Assembly: GCF_965363235.1 (NCBI RefSeq)
Contig: NC_134844.1
Span: 53,254,872-53,318,871 of the forward strand
Length of the DNA stretch: 64,000 nucleotides
Direction of reading: 5' to 3'
Origin: Mytilus galloprovincialis
Taxonomy: Eukaryota > Mollusca > Bivalvia > Mytilida > Mytilidae
The notes beneath the pieces are model-generated. The model saw only the letters and a program-made list of their open reading frames with translations, ran no database searches and was not told where the DNA came from. Position 1 is the first letter of the stretch, and each line of letters opens with the position of its first letter. A program made the position numbers and the translations under genes. Shown piece after piece: positions 11,081 to 22,881 of this stretch.

Positions 11081-13825
11081 GGTGAATATCATGTCAATAA
11101 TTATGTAGTCCTACCACCTCCATCTTCAGAAAAGCAGTAGGAACTTTAATTTAAGTCATTAACAATCGTCTAGACTTCAGTTTATTTATAATTTTACCTA
11201 TTTAATATCGACAAAACAATGTGAAGTTGTCGTTTGTGGAGATATTATCTCGATCTCGAGAATGCTTTTTTTTTAGGTTGTTTTGTTGCTGTCTCGTTGA
11301 CGCTTACTTTGAATATTTTCCTTTATATTGACTTATACTATTAAACCCATTGATGCTTTATTGTCCTATCCTACATGTACCCTTCACACTGTTCATGGTA
11401 ATATTCATTTGTTTTATAATTAAAGTATTATTCAATTATTAAGTCATTTTCTACTTCAAACACAATTAGATATGGAGTATTATGTAGCATTTAAACGATT
11501 AAAGTTATTTGAAGACATAACATAATTTTAAAAGTATATACATGTAGCCTAACATTATCAATGTACATCAATTGGTAAATAAGTATTTTGTAAATATACT
11601 ATATCACATAAAACGTTCATGAAATAAAAATAAAACTTACCTGATTCAAATTCCTTGTTTACGTCTTATGTTGCTAAAACTTAATAACACAAATTCCTTT
11701 AACTGACAAACAACCTCCTTCTATACGTATACAATTTTACCTATATCACGGAACTTTAATCCTGTCCAAACAAAAACTGATTTAAATTCTTTGTGTATTG
11801 TAGTATATTAAATCACCTTTCAATATCTACTCAAATAAAGGATCAACACTTAAACTTCATATATCTTTTAAAGAATAATATATTGGATCGTTCCGCTAGC
11901 TATATTTAGAATGTCATGTTTAAATGCAGGGGTAATTAGCCGAACAATTTATAACAAAAAATTAAATTATTTTTGATAAAACGTTGAATCGAATTGAATA
12001 TATTGACACTTTGTCAATTTTATTCAAAAGATTTAATTGAAAAAATTAAACATGATCCGACTTGTTGCTTTTTAGATTAAAAGTCATTTTAAAGATAGTT
12101 GAAAAACGTTTATCATACTGTCATATTAATATGATACTAGTTAATCAAATGACTTTCTAACCTATAAATTCAATTAATAAATGACACTATTATTTTAGAT
12201 GTCAATGTGCTGATGAGCATTATTTGCTTAAAGAATTGAAAAATTGACACGAATTATTTCTATTTTATTCTATAACTGGCTATAATATATCAATATAAAT
12301 AACCATTTGTGTCTATTGTTATCAAACTGATAGTATAGGCTTGCATAAATACAATATTTTGTTTGTTGTTGATTTACTGACTCAGAGGTCTACCGTAACA
12401 TTCCTTTGGGTAGTACCAAACAGTTAGTAATACGTACAATAATTGCATTTATTTAACACCTTTTAAACCCAAAAGAATATTCAATTTGAATCAGCTCATG
12501 TAACGCCATCATACATAATTAATCATTTGAATAATGTTATATTTCATTTTTTTTTCTAAATTATACTTTGTTAAAAAAATATATTCACCAAACGAGAACA
12601 GTAAAATCACCAAATACATCAGGCTTATGATTTAGTATGACAGACTCGAGTTTCGTTGATAGTCCTAAACATGCATGATATATTGGCCACTGGACGTTAA
12701 GTAACAAGCAAGCAATCAATCAATGGAGTTTCGTTTATACATGTATATCCTCATAACTAGCGCTCGAATCTAAAGGTTGCATTTCAAAGGTAGAATTGAA
12801 AGTTCATATTGAAAGTTCATATGCACCACAATTTTTTTTCAAAGGCCAAAATATAGGGCTGTGCGGCATATTTTCAACGTTTATATGCCCTGAACTTCTC
12901 AAAGTTTAAACTAACACTAATTTTGTTAACTACCCCTACTTCGAATGAAAGGTTACCACAGATTTCAATGTAAACAATATGCACATGTTTATTTACTGGT
13001 AACATTCCCAAGTTATGTCTCTGTGAGATGGAACACAGAGAGCATACCTGGGAACCAGTATGTACACAAAATTAATTTTCTATGAATATTCAAGATCTCC
13101 CCAAAAGAGGCGTGTTTTGAGAAACAGCTGTATTTACAAAGTGCAACCTATACAGGGGGATTCAATCAAATACAATGTAAGAGAGTATTAAAAATAGAAA
13201 AATCCAAAAGGTTGTGCAAGCATTATATGACTGGACAAACTATGCCTTGAGGTAGAAAATCTAACCTTGGTCCGTTTTACTTAAGTGTAAATGTAACTTT
13301 AGTGATATTTAAAAAAAAACACCTTAATCTTTACTTTTTCAAAGGGGTCGCCTCAAAAGTGAGAATGACAAAAAATAGATGAATATTATTTGATGTTTAC
13401 TGGAGAGATTTTTGGCTGTATATCACATGGACTACAAACTGTACATTTATTGATGCATTGAGATTTGATTAAGTAATGTGTAATGTTTAATATTGTCAAG
13501 GGCAGCATATGTCCCTTTATTGGATTAAGAGTAATATTTGTCGCCGGATGCGTCTGTAATTGTACATTCATTTTTTTAATGGATTAAATAAACTGATCAG
13601 ACACCTGAGTATTCCAATTCCCTTTTTAACCGACAATTTTTCATGGTTCCAAAATATGCCTATCATTGCAAAAAAAACCTGATGTATATGACACCCTACT
13701 TAATCCGACATATTTTTCTGGTTCCCGAGTGTGTTAAATAACACAGTTTACACGTCTGTATGAGCAATTTTAATATGTTTAATGATCGAATATCGTTTTT
13801 TTCCTTATCATTTTCAATTGTAAAT
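11081..13825. other. Intergenic stretch, no gene; short dispersed motif near 12680
   Basis: No exon was found. A short block CCACTGGACGTTAAGTAAC with following CAAT repeats (12685-12725) recurs as CCACTGGACGTTAAGCAAC at 16552-16575, and a partial inverse lies near 14138. This is a small dispersed repeat of unknown class. Confidence 0.5.
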
Positions 13826-14030
13826 AGATATAAGTGCCAATGAGACAACTCTCCATCCAAGCAACAATTCATAAAAGTAAACCATTATAGGTCAAGGTAC
13901 GGCCTTCAAAACGGAGCCTTGGCTCACACCTAACAGCATGCTATAAAAGGCCATAAAAATACTAGTGTAAAACCATTCAAAAGGGAAAACCAACGGTCGA
14001 ATCTATATAAAAACGAGGAGCGAGAAACAC
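13826..14030 (+). repeat. Short interspersed mussel repeat, subtype b
   Basis: It contains GCCAATGAGACAACTCTCC, GTACGGCCTTCAAAACGGAG and GCCTTGGCTCACACC in the order seen, inverted, at 24893-25180 and 54304-54513. The ends are not sharp and no tRNA-like promoter is visible. Noncoding. Confidence 0.75.
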
Positions 14031-14338
14031 TTATGAACCACATAAACACGACAACCACTGAACAACATGTAATATATTATTTACATAAAATTAAAAGATA
14101 CAACAATTATTACTTATTGTTTGGTTTGCATATCGACGTCCAGTGGAAAATATCTCATGCATATTCAGAATGAGATTACATTAAAAGAAAAACATTAATT
14201 ATACATATAGGTTCCACAAGCTTATTTGAACTTATTTTAAATATGTTTACTGTTGGTTCTTATGATTTGTTGTATCACTAATGTCTAAGGTTAAAGTAGG
14301 ATTAGCAAACGGACACATGCTTTACCCTGTCACATTAT

Positions 14339-14520
14339 ATGTGTGCCTTGTCCACGTCAGGAGCTTATGCTACAGTGGTTGTCGTTGGTTGTTGTTTGTC
14401 ATATTTTTTATGTCGTATATTATCTAATAAAACCATTAGTTTTTTCCTGTCATGGTCGTTAAAGCTTACTTTGCGGTATGGGTTTTGCTGATGGCTGAAT
14501 GCCGTACTGTGATCCACAAT
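14339..14520 (-). repeat. Short interspersed mussel repeat, subtype a (partial)
   Basis: CAGTGGTTGTCG, TGCGGTATGGGTTTTGCTG and GCCGTACTGTGATCC follow the order of the fuller copy at 18091-18382. The final GAGTTGTCTCATTGGCA block is missing. Noncoding. Confidence 0.7.
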
Positions 14521-15410
14521 AGCTTGCATTCACACCCTTTTATCTAATCAATAGTTCCCCATTGTAATGATACCGTATCTCCTGTCTTGTAAATATTTCA
14601 CAAACTACTCGCGGGTAGCACTGCTTCCGTTAGAACAGTTCTTCCATGTCTACGGGCGTCCTGAGACAGACAGACTGTTCTAGTAGAGTTCTCCGATCTG
14701 TTCATGACAGGTGTTTTAAAATACTTAGAATGATAATCATTTAAAGACAATTTTTTTTATAATGTTGAGTTATTCCAAATCTGATATTACATACCAAACT
14801 GAAATTAAAACTTTTTTGAAAGTAAATAAATTAAAAATCATATTAATGATTTTTACCAAATTTAAACCTATAAAAATTGATACCAATGCCCAATGAAGGG
14901 CCAACGAGTGATCTATCGGCTGTCATATATTCACTTCCTATATATGAATCATAATTATTATTCCACAATGGTATGTACAGTATATGATAGTTGATATCAC
15001 GTTTCAGCTATTTGATTCCAATAAATAACAATGAAAATTTGCATTAATCCATACAACATGTACAAAGTATTTTAAGTATTTTTTTCAGAATCAATAACAT
15101 TTAAAAAGGTATCATATATGATAACTATTTTTAAACTCTATATCAAAATCACAATTTATGAAATCTATTTCTATTATGATCCTAGGTTTAGAGTCTCTAA
15201 AGTTCAAATCAAAGGCTAGAATTAAATGAAACCAATATTAAGAATGATCCTTCTTAAAACACTACTTCACGATCTTATGGTGTTTGCAAAAATTTTCACC
15301 AAAAAAATAATATACTCTAGATCTGTTCGAAACAAACTAATATGTGGAGAAAAAAATTAATTAAAGTAGCTGACATATTTTCTGATTTTTCATTTCCCAA
15401 ATTAAGTTAA
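14521..15410. other. AT-rich stretch, nothing supported
   Basis: I see no exon, RNA gene or recognised repeat. Confidence 0.5.
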
Positions 15411-15450
15411 GAGGGGGAGGGCGGGGGGGGAGGGGGGAGGGTAGGGGGGT
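15411..15450 (+). other. G-run cluster, potential G-quadruplex
   Basis: At least four runs of four or more G occur within about 40 bases, separated by single A, C or T residues. Such spacing permits an intramolecular G-quadruplex. No gene start is visible nearby, so a regulatory role is not supported. Confidence 0.6.
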
Positions 15451-15710
15451 CAGTAAAAAAACTATATGAATTAAGTTTTGTTATCCTAAATTGAACTTTT
15501 GATATCCCTAAGATACTTATATTAATTTGTGAACACTTAAAGTAGCATGTAAGAAGTTTCTATTTGAAATGGATTACTTCCCTTTGAACTTAAACTCTTA
15601 ATTATATATAATCTAATGTAAATTTGCAAATTTATTCAATAAAAACATATTCTGTACTGTTTTGTATCAGTATTGGAATATCTTCAAATGAGTCTTATTT
15701 ATATATTATA

Positions 15711-16255
15711 GGTTACACGCCATTATTCCGACAGCCCATTAGTCCGATAGTCCATTGGTCTGAAATGGTAGTGTTAGTCAACTCCGATATATTTATTTAA
15801 GTAGTTAATAGTTGGCAAATCTCACTCCCCTGATACGCGAAAAGGGGGAACCGAAGATCTAGTGAAAGAAGGTAGATCAAGACACACATGCAAAAAAAAA
15901 TAATAGCGAACTAGAACAGCACAGACTGATAGTGGTCACACAAACAACGATCTATAAAGATAAATAAAGTTCCTAGACACGTAAAACGTGAGAGGGACGA
16001 GGGTAAGGACTGAGAAGTTGCTATTAGCATGTGTTTCAACTCCAGTATACTGAGACAAATATCCCGCATTGGAAGAATAATGGAATCATAACGGACAAAC
16101 ACAAATATCATAGAGAACAGAGTTGGTCTTTTTAGAGAAAATCTACCCATTCACATAAGAAAAATGCATTGTCGGAATAATAGGCTGTCGGAGTAATGGG
16201 TTGTCGGAATAATGGGCTGTCGGAATAACGGTTGTCGGACTAATGGGATGTCACA
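15711..16255. mobile_element. Inverted-repeat element with TCGGAATAATGGGC minisatellite arm
   Basis: The left arm reads CCATTATTCCGACAGCCCAT. The right arm (16172-16255) carries about five tandem copies of a 15 to 16-base unit of the type TGTCGGAATAATGGGC in the opposite direction. ATATTATA flanks both sides (15703-15710 and 16256-16263) and may be an 8-bp target duplication, although it is low in complexity. The interior has no transposase frame. Confidence 0.55.
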
Positions 16256-16263
16256 ATATTATA

Positions 16264-18090
16264 ATGTGAATTTTTTTTATTCAGAAAACCACTTTCTAAA
16301 ATTAAATGCTTTCGAGGCGCTTTTCTGGATTTACCTTCATTAGGAACGCCGAATATGTGAAAGCCCGGGGTGTAAAGAAGAGCCATATACAACCAAAAAT
16401 TACACAGGCATACAAAGCCAAATCCTTCGAAGATCAACTTTGTCTGTTCTAGTAATGTGTAAGTGAGTTGATACTCAAAACGTTACATGTCACGTAATAG
16501 TTTGTAACAAATAGAAACAATCGTCTTGAACATACACGAAATATTTGCCACTGGACGTTAAGCAACTAACTATCATCATTCATTTTAAGAACAAAACGAG
16601 TGCAACTATAATATGAAGACATACTAATTTCTGAGAAGAGATTTAACATATCTGTCTCTTTTCCAAATGATGATGTAACCATGCCTGTCACGACAAAAAA
16701 AAACCCAGTTTTATTACTGAGTAAATCAGAGAATAGAACATAACAATATTTTAAAATCATGTTTCAAGTATTGCATTTGAGGAAAATGTTATATAGATTT
16801 AAACTTTTCACCTATACATTTGTAAGTGTTTGTGTGTTACATGAATACATAATGCATGTGCATGTTCATAATGTGTTCTTGTATATATGTGTGTACAGTT
16901 GGGACTAGTCTGAATAATATATTCTAATATGACGTGCTTCTTTCGCTTTGTAAACAACACTGATAAGATCCTCGATATCTATACTTAGCGCAGACTCAGA
17001 GATATACATAATAATGGCTGTTACAATATACATGTACTTCCCACGTAAATCTACATGTATTGGAATCTATTGCAGACCCTTTGCAATTAAAAAATGACAA
17101 AATAACTGTTATTCTCATTCAGATGCATAATAATAAAGCAGTAATGCACAAGAGCTCGGAAAAATCAACAAAATAAAAATGAAATAAAATTCCGCGAAAG
17201 TCTATTGATTTTTTGGCGCATTTAAGTCATTTCAAAACAGGACGTCATACAAATGAAACCGCAAAAGTTGAAAGTTTTCTGTTACATGAACCATCGAAAT
17301 TCGTATGATATTGTATTAAAAACTGATTTTTGATGTAGGTTTTGTTTTATTTTCTATTCTATTGCAGTATTTGCATATTTACTAATTCCAGCAAGTCAAC
17401 CTGGGTGCTCCTTAGTTACGAAATGTCAACCTTGGATTTGACGGAAGCTTGCGAGAAAATGATGTAAATTAAAAATGGCAAATGTTAGGTTTGAGAATAA
17501 GAAGAATTAAACAGTTTTTTTGTAGCGGTTATTCACGAAATAACCCATCCAAGCTACGATTTTTTTTAAGATATTTGAGCTTTATCTAACAGGGAGTTAA
17601 AAAGATCAGCCAAACACAAACCAAACCAACCCTAGCTTCTGTATTTTAATTACCGTATTTGTCCTATTAGAATCGAAATAAGTCATGGAAGCCATAGATT
17701 ATTGGAAATTTACACATGGGCCGTGATACTTTAAATTCAGAAATTATTGCGATGTTTTTATTATTGCGAAAAATTTGACAGGATTATAATCGCAATAATT
17801 TTAACTAGCATTTTGAAATGTTTTATATGGATTAAACAGGATTTTTCTCAATAAAGCAAAAATTCAAATAGCATTTTAGTCTAAAATGACAAAATCGTAA
17901 TAATAAATGCACGCAATAATTTCTGAATTTACAGCATTTATATTTTGATACCAGGCTTATAACTTTGTACGCCAGTTGCGCATTTTGTCTACATAAGACT
18001 CGTAAGTGGTGTTTTCCGTAAGACAAGTGGAAGGCCAATTGAAATACAAAGTTGTAGAGCTTTAAAAAGGTATGCGCCACATTCTCTATG
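16264..18090. other. Intergenic stretch, nothing supported
   Basis: Apart from the short CCACTGGACGTTAAGCAAC motif near 16555, I recognise neither exon nor repeat. Confidence 0.5.
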
Positions 18091-18382
18091 TATGTGCCTG
18101 CCCGAAGTCAGAAGCCTGTAGTTCAGTGGTTGTCGTTTGTTTTTGTTTTGCATATTTGTTTTTCGTTCATTTTTTGTACTTTTTGTACATAAATTAGGAA
18201 GTTAGTTTTCTCGTTTGAATTGTTTTATATTGTCATTTTGGCTCCTTATATAGCTGACTATGCGGTATGGGCTTTGCTCAATTTTGTAGGCCGTACGGTG
18301 ACCTATATTTTTTTTAATTTCTGTGACAATTTGGTCTCTTGTGGAGAGTTGTCTCATTGGCAATCATACCACATCTTCTTTT
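18091..18382 (-). repeat. Short interspersed mussel repeat, subtype a (near full length)
   Basis: This is the most complete subtype-a copy in the window. In plus-strand order it shows CAGTGGTTGTCGTTTG, CTCGTTTGAATTGTTTTA, TGCGGTATGGGCTTTGCTC, GGCCGTACGGTGACCTA and GAGTTGTCTCATTGGCAATC, ending at ACCACATCTTCTTTT. Other copies are at 14339, 56370, 58563, 62577 and 63864. Subtype b shares only the GAGTTGTCTCATTGGCA end. Confidence 0.8.
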
Positions 18383-20619
18383 GTATATGAAAGATTCAAC
18401 CAGCAAGATAATTCAATACTTACTTACGTATATATCAGTTTTTATGAATTAGCGAATACACATATGATGTGCACATCAGATTTCGGATTGCAACTGGATT
18501 GTGAACAGCAATGTGAGCTATTGACATCATTTTGAATCTGTCATTTAACCGTTCATTCAGCTAGCGTCCGTAAAGTTTCTAAAAAAAAAGATTCATACAA
18601 AATCTGCTTTAATATTTGTCCATGTTTTTCAACAAATGGCCGTTGTGTAGAACAATAGCACACAAGGGACAAACAGTTGTTGAAAAACAACTGTCATTTT
18701 ACCGACGTGTAACATGCAATGACTGGGACAAATGATTTGTTTAAAGCTATATAAAACTCCCATTTGTATGACAGTCGTTTCAAAACTGCAGTAATTAAGG
18801 GGGGGGGGGGGGACAAAGGATTAACTAGAATATAAAGTTTCAATCCTGGTATCTATGACGAGTTTATTCTAATAATGAACTGTTACCTCTAGAATTTTTA
18901 TTTTTTCCAATTTTTGCAGTTTTTGATAGAAGTTATGTTGTAAATGTTATTCTAAATTGCTAAAATTATCAACATGACAAGACACATATATACCTGGAAA
19001 ATTATCAACAAAATTTGGACTACCTCTTTTGGGTTGCTGCTCCGTTGATGTTGATTGTTAATGTTTTTGTATGTGTTGCTGTTCTTTCAAAATCATAATA
19101 TTTGCATAAAAAGCTATCAAGAGAGACTAACAACACAAAGAATAACTGGCTCTTGTTTAATAAGGGGGAGATGCAGTCACATGTGTGGATATTGTGTTTA
19201 TGAATGTTGAATGTTCAAACAATACTAACATAAAAAAATGAAAAATATTGATAATGTTTTTACTGTGGTATCTAATAACTGGTACTATAAGTATTAGTTA
19301 ATTTGAACAAAAATGTCCTTCAGAATGTTAATTGATCGTTCCGTACAATCAAAGTTAATGGAACTGGTATGCTAATCTAAAAACGATTCAATGTATTATT
19401 TACTTTAAATCTCCGTGTTTTATCTTTATATCAATTCCATTAAATCTAAACAAAAGACACAAAAGTTCAACCCGAGATGACGTTGATGATCAGTAAAAAC
19501 TCATTGTCCATTGTTATTGTATATTGTTTGCGAATTATGAATGATGTAGGAATTGTTCAAGGTTGCAAGTTTGTCCTTGTATGAACCCAATGAACTTACT
19601 GGAGTATGTTCATTTCGAAGCGTCGGAGGGTTTAACAATTCGGAGTCCATAAAATTTCAAACAAGTTAAGACCGTTTAATACGATTTAAAAGGGCCATTA
19701 GGAAGAAGATGATGTCATGCTTTCTCTCCTAAAAAAATGTCCTTTGAAGAAATTGTAGAGGCAACAATGATTGCCGAAATCGGACAATTCTCCATTTGTC
19801 AGTCGTATTAAAAGCAACCCGTCAACTGGAACAAGCAACTATGCAGATTTCATAAAATTAAGCAAATACACATAACAATTTTGATGTTTTAAATTTATTG
19901 TCTCATTTTCTTTATACCTTGTACATGTATCATGTACATGTATAATGACTTGGTTTAATATATATTTATACTTCAAAAACATATATTAGCATTGGAAATG
20001 TTTAATTGATTCCTTATGTTTAGAAACCAGTATAATGTTACGCTTGCATTTTATTTTAGTTTATAAGAGTACTTGCTTGAGGCAACTTGAATTTCTGAAA
20101 GTGATGCAAACAATTAAAAAAAAATCATTGCACTATGTCAAAATGAAAAATAACACAAAAACTATAGCTTGAACAATATCATTGGCTTTGCCATATGTCC
20201 CATGGTTGAATGTTTTGGAAGGAAACAAATGCATTAAACCGAGGACCAATAATTTAATAACAAAAGTGCATAAATTCTTATGTTCGTTGAACACAAATAT
20301 AACAGCCAGGACAACAAGTCATACGAATTTCAAGAAATTGAATTATTCGACGTTGGATGATAAAAATTCTGTTTGGTATATGCAACGGTAACGGCAAACT
20401 ATACACGAAAATATTATAGTACATAAAAAACGGAATTTTTGTTTGGACGAACGCACCAACAGACGGATAGATAAGGTTGATACAATATACCCTCAATCTA
20501 CGATATAATAGTCACAACATATTAACTTGATTTTTTTATATGTGTTTGAAGGTTGTTTCGTACATACATTAATCCGTTAACGAAGGCTTTACGGACATGT
20601 TTAGCACAAAAGCTCTATT
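18383..20619. other. Intergenic stretch, no gene seen
   Basis: It contains a run of 13 G near 18800-18812 and a short dispersed piece at 18838-18875 (CTGGTATCTATGACGAG). No exon was recognised. Confidence 0.5.
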
Positions 20620-20624
20620 TTGTT

Positions 20625-21940
20625 ACTGAATGACATATACCAAAGAAAGGCGACAAATCAATCTGTAGCAGATGGAGAGGTATTATTTTTCCTATGTCAC
20701 ATCATCCTACAGAGGTTAAAGAAAGAAGTTGATAGGTTACTGAGAGATGAACAGGCCGGTTTCAGACAAGACAGATCATATATTGACCAAATTGCCACAT
20801 TAAGAATCATTCTTGAGCAAACCATTGAATAACAGACATCCATATACCTAACATTTGTAGATTTTTAGAGAGCCTTTGATAATATAGACCATCAAGTTCT
20901 GTGAAACATCCTTAGATAATATGGAATAACGGCAAACAAATCAGCTCTCTGACAATTTAACATTTTCAAGTGAGCCATCTAGAGACTACCCGGTATGACA
21001 GATCAATTTCCTGATCAACCGGTGTCAGGCAAGGATGTTAATTCTCCCCACTGCTCTTTTTCTGATAGTTATAGATTAGAAGAGACGGAAATCATACAAT
21101 ACTCCTCTGGGTATTACATGGACATTACAGACCTTGACTTTGCAGACGATATTTGCCAGCTCTCCAATCGCAACAAAGACTCACCAAACGAAGCAGCCAA
21201 CCTTGAAACAACATGCAAAACAAGTAAGAATGTACGTAAATGCAAAAAAAGACAAATCTATGAGAGTAAACGCAAAACAACTTAACAAAACCAAAGTGAG
21301 AGATGCCGAAGATGTCCGAGAATTTACATATCTTGGAAGTGTCATTAGTAAAAATGTACATCAAGAGGGACAGATGTAGACATCCAATCTAGAAAAAGAA
21401 AAGCAGAAAAAGCTGTTGCTATCCTTAAACAAGCCTAGAGCACCGCGAACAAACACCAACATCACGATCTTTCAACACAAATGTAAAATCTATATTTCTA
21501 TAAGGGTCAGAAACTAGGAGACTAACAGTTGCGTCTACAAAAACATTACAAGTATTCATGAAAAGATGTATAAGAAACATCATTAGAATCAAGTGGTCAA
21601 ACACCGTTAGCAACAAGGAATTACGGAAAAGGAGAGAACAAGAACCAATACAAAGAACGATTCAAACACGCAAGTGGAAATGGATTGGAAAAACTTGACG
21701 CAAAAGCAAAAACAACAAAAATGTAACTAGACAGGCGTTATATTGGAATCCTCAGAGCCATCGTAAAAGAGGGAGACCAAAAACCACATTAGATCGCAGA
21801 AATCTAACATATGATCTACAGAAAATTTGGAAAACATGAAGATAAGCAAAGAAACTAGATAAAGACGGGAAAAGATGGACAACCACTGTTTTCGCCCTAT
21901 GTCCCCATGGGACGAAGTGGATAAAGTGAAGTAAGTCATA
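20625..21940 (+). mobile_element. Decayed LINE (non-LTR retrotransposon) reverse-transcriptase fragment
   Basis: Conceptual translation across frames shows the order of a LINE reverse transcriptase: DEQAGFRQDRSYIDQIATLR near 20745-20805, a decayed palm region, DLDFADDICQLSNR (the catalytic F-A-D-D block) near 21132-21175, and EDVREFTYLGSVISKN near 21310-21355. The 3' part reads like the C-terminal region that ends near VFALCP at 21885-21905. Several frame changes and in-frame stops make it nonfunctional. The 5' part with the endonuclease is missing, as expected of 5'-truncated insertions. Clade (RTE-like or related) cannot be fixed by eye. Confidence 0.8.
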
Positions 21941-22394
21941 ATACACGTCCTTCGTATTGTTTTGACTCTCTTACATGGCTTCGTTCTGAACTCACATTTG
22001 TTAAAATTGAATCGTATAGTTAGAAAAGTTATTTTATTAAATAATATAACTTTACTTTACACATCATGACAAGTTTAATTCACCCAAATTGACTACTCAT
22101 CGAAAAGACAATACTTCCTTTCCAATACTTTTTTCATAGTGTAAGTTGACCTGGCATCATACGGGAAATCGTCTACAGATTACTATTTTGTCTCATTTGA
22201 TTGCAGTTTACATGTTTTAAGCTTTGTCCATCGTCATATCTTCTTTGCGCGAGCTTTATTAAGTTTGGAAGGCATTACACATAACTTGAACATTTGTCTT
22301 ACATACTTAATATTAGAATAACTATGCATAGTTTCAGTTTTTTCAGGAGTATTGTCATGAGTCTTTGGATCTATAATGGGAGACTTTTTTTTGC

Positions 22395-22741
22395 TGTAAA
22401 AAAGACCAGACATACGCATTAAAAAGGAAAATAACAAAAATACCGAGCTCAGAGGGAAATGCATCCTTGCCTGACACCGGTTGATACAGGAAATTGATCT
22501 GTTAGAGTCTCTGCATGGCTCCCGTGACATGAAAATTCTAAACAGAAAGTCCCTAAGCAAATGGCAATATCAAAGTTCAAACACATATGTATCAAACGAA
22601 TATACAACAACCGTCGTATTACTGACTTCGTACTGGCATTGTCTTATGTAAAAATGGTGGTTTAAATCTGGATTTATAGCTAGCTAAATTTCTCACTTGA
22701 ATGACAACGATATGTGCACAAAACGAACAGATATAATTGGT
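22395..22741 (+). repeat. Dispersed repeat R2 holding a small LINE fragment
   Basis: CAGAAAGTCCCTAAGCAAAT, CAACAACCGTCGTATTACTG and the following blocks match the order in the copy at 41929-42176; a third copy lies inverted at 31728-31860. Within this copy, about 22460-22530 reads on the minus strand as a piece of LINE reverse transcriptase (frames giving LTDQFPVSTGVRQGC), of the same kind as at 20990-21050. An overlapping minus-strand open frame of 108 codons is a by-product of this mosaic. Confidence 0.65.
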
Positions 22742-22881
22742 ACACATTTAGGTAAAATTAGGGGTATAGCAGTCAATACGTGTTATAATCGTAGTTACTC
22801 TAAAAAAAAAAGACAAGCTAACGATTTAAACGAATCATTAATTTAAAGAAAATTTAAAGAAAACATTGCATTCTTTTAATG

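Noticed and set aside
22234-22560. A 108-codon minus-strand frame as a host gene
   Set aside because: Part of it reads as LINE reverse transcriptase and the rest as repeat R2; it is a mosaic of repeats.
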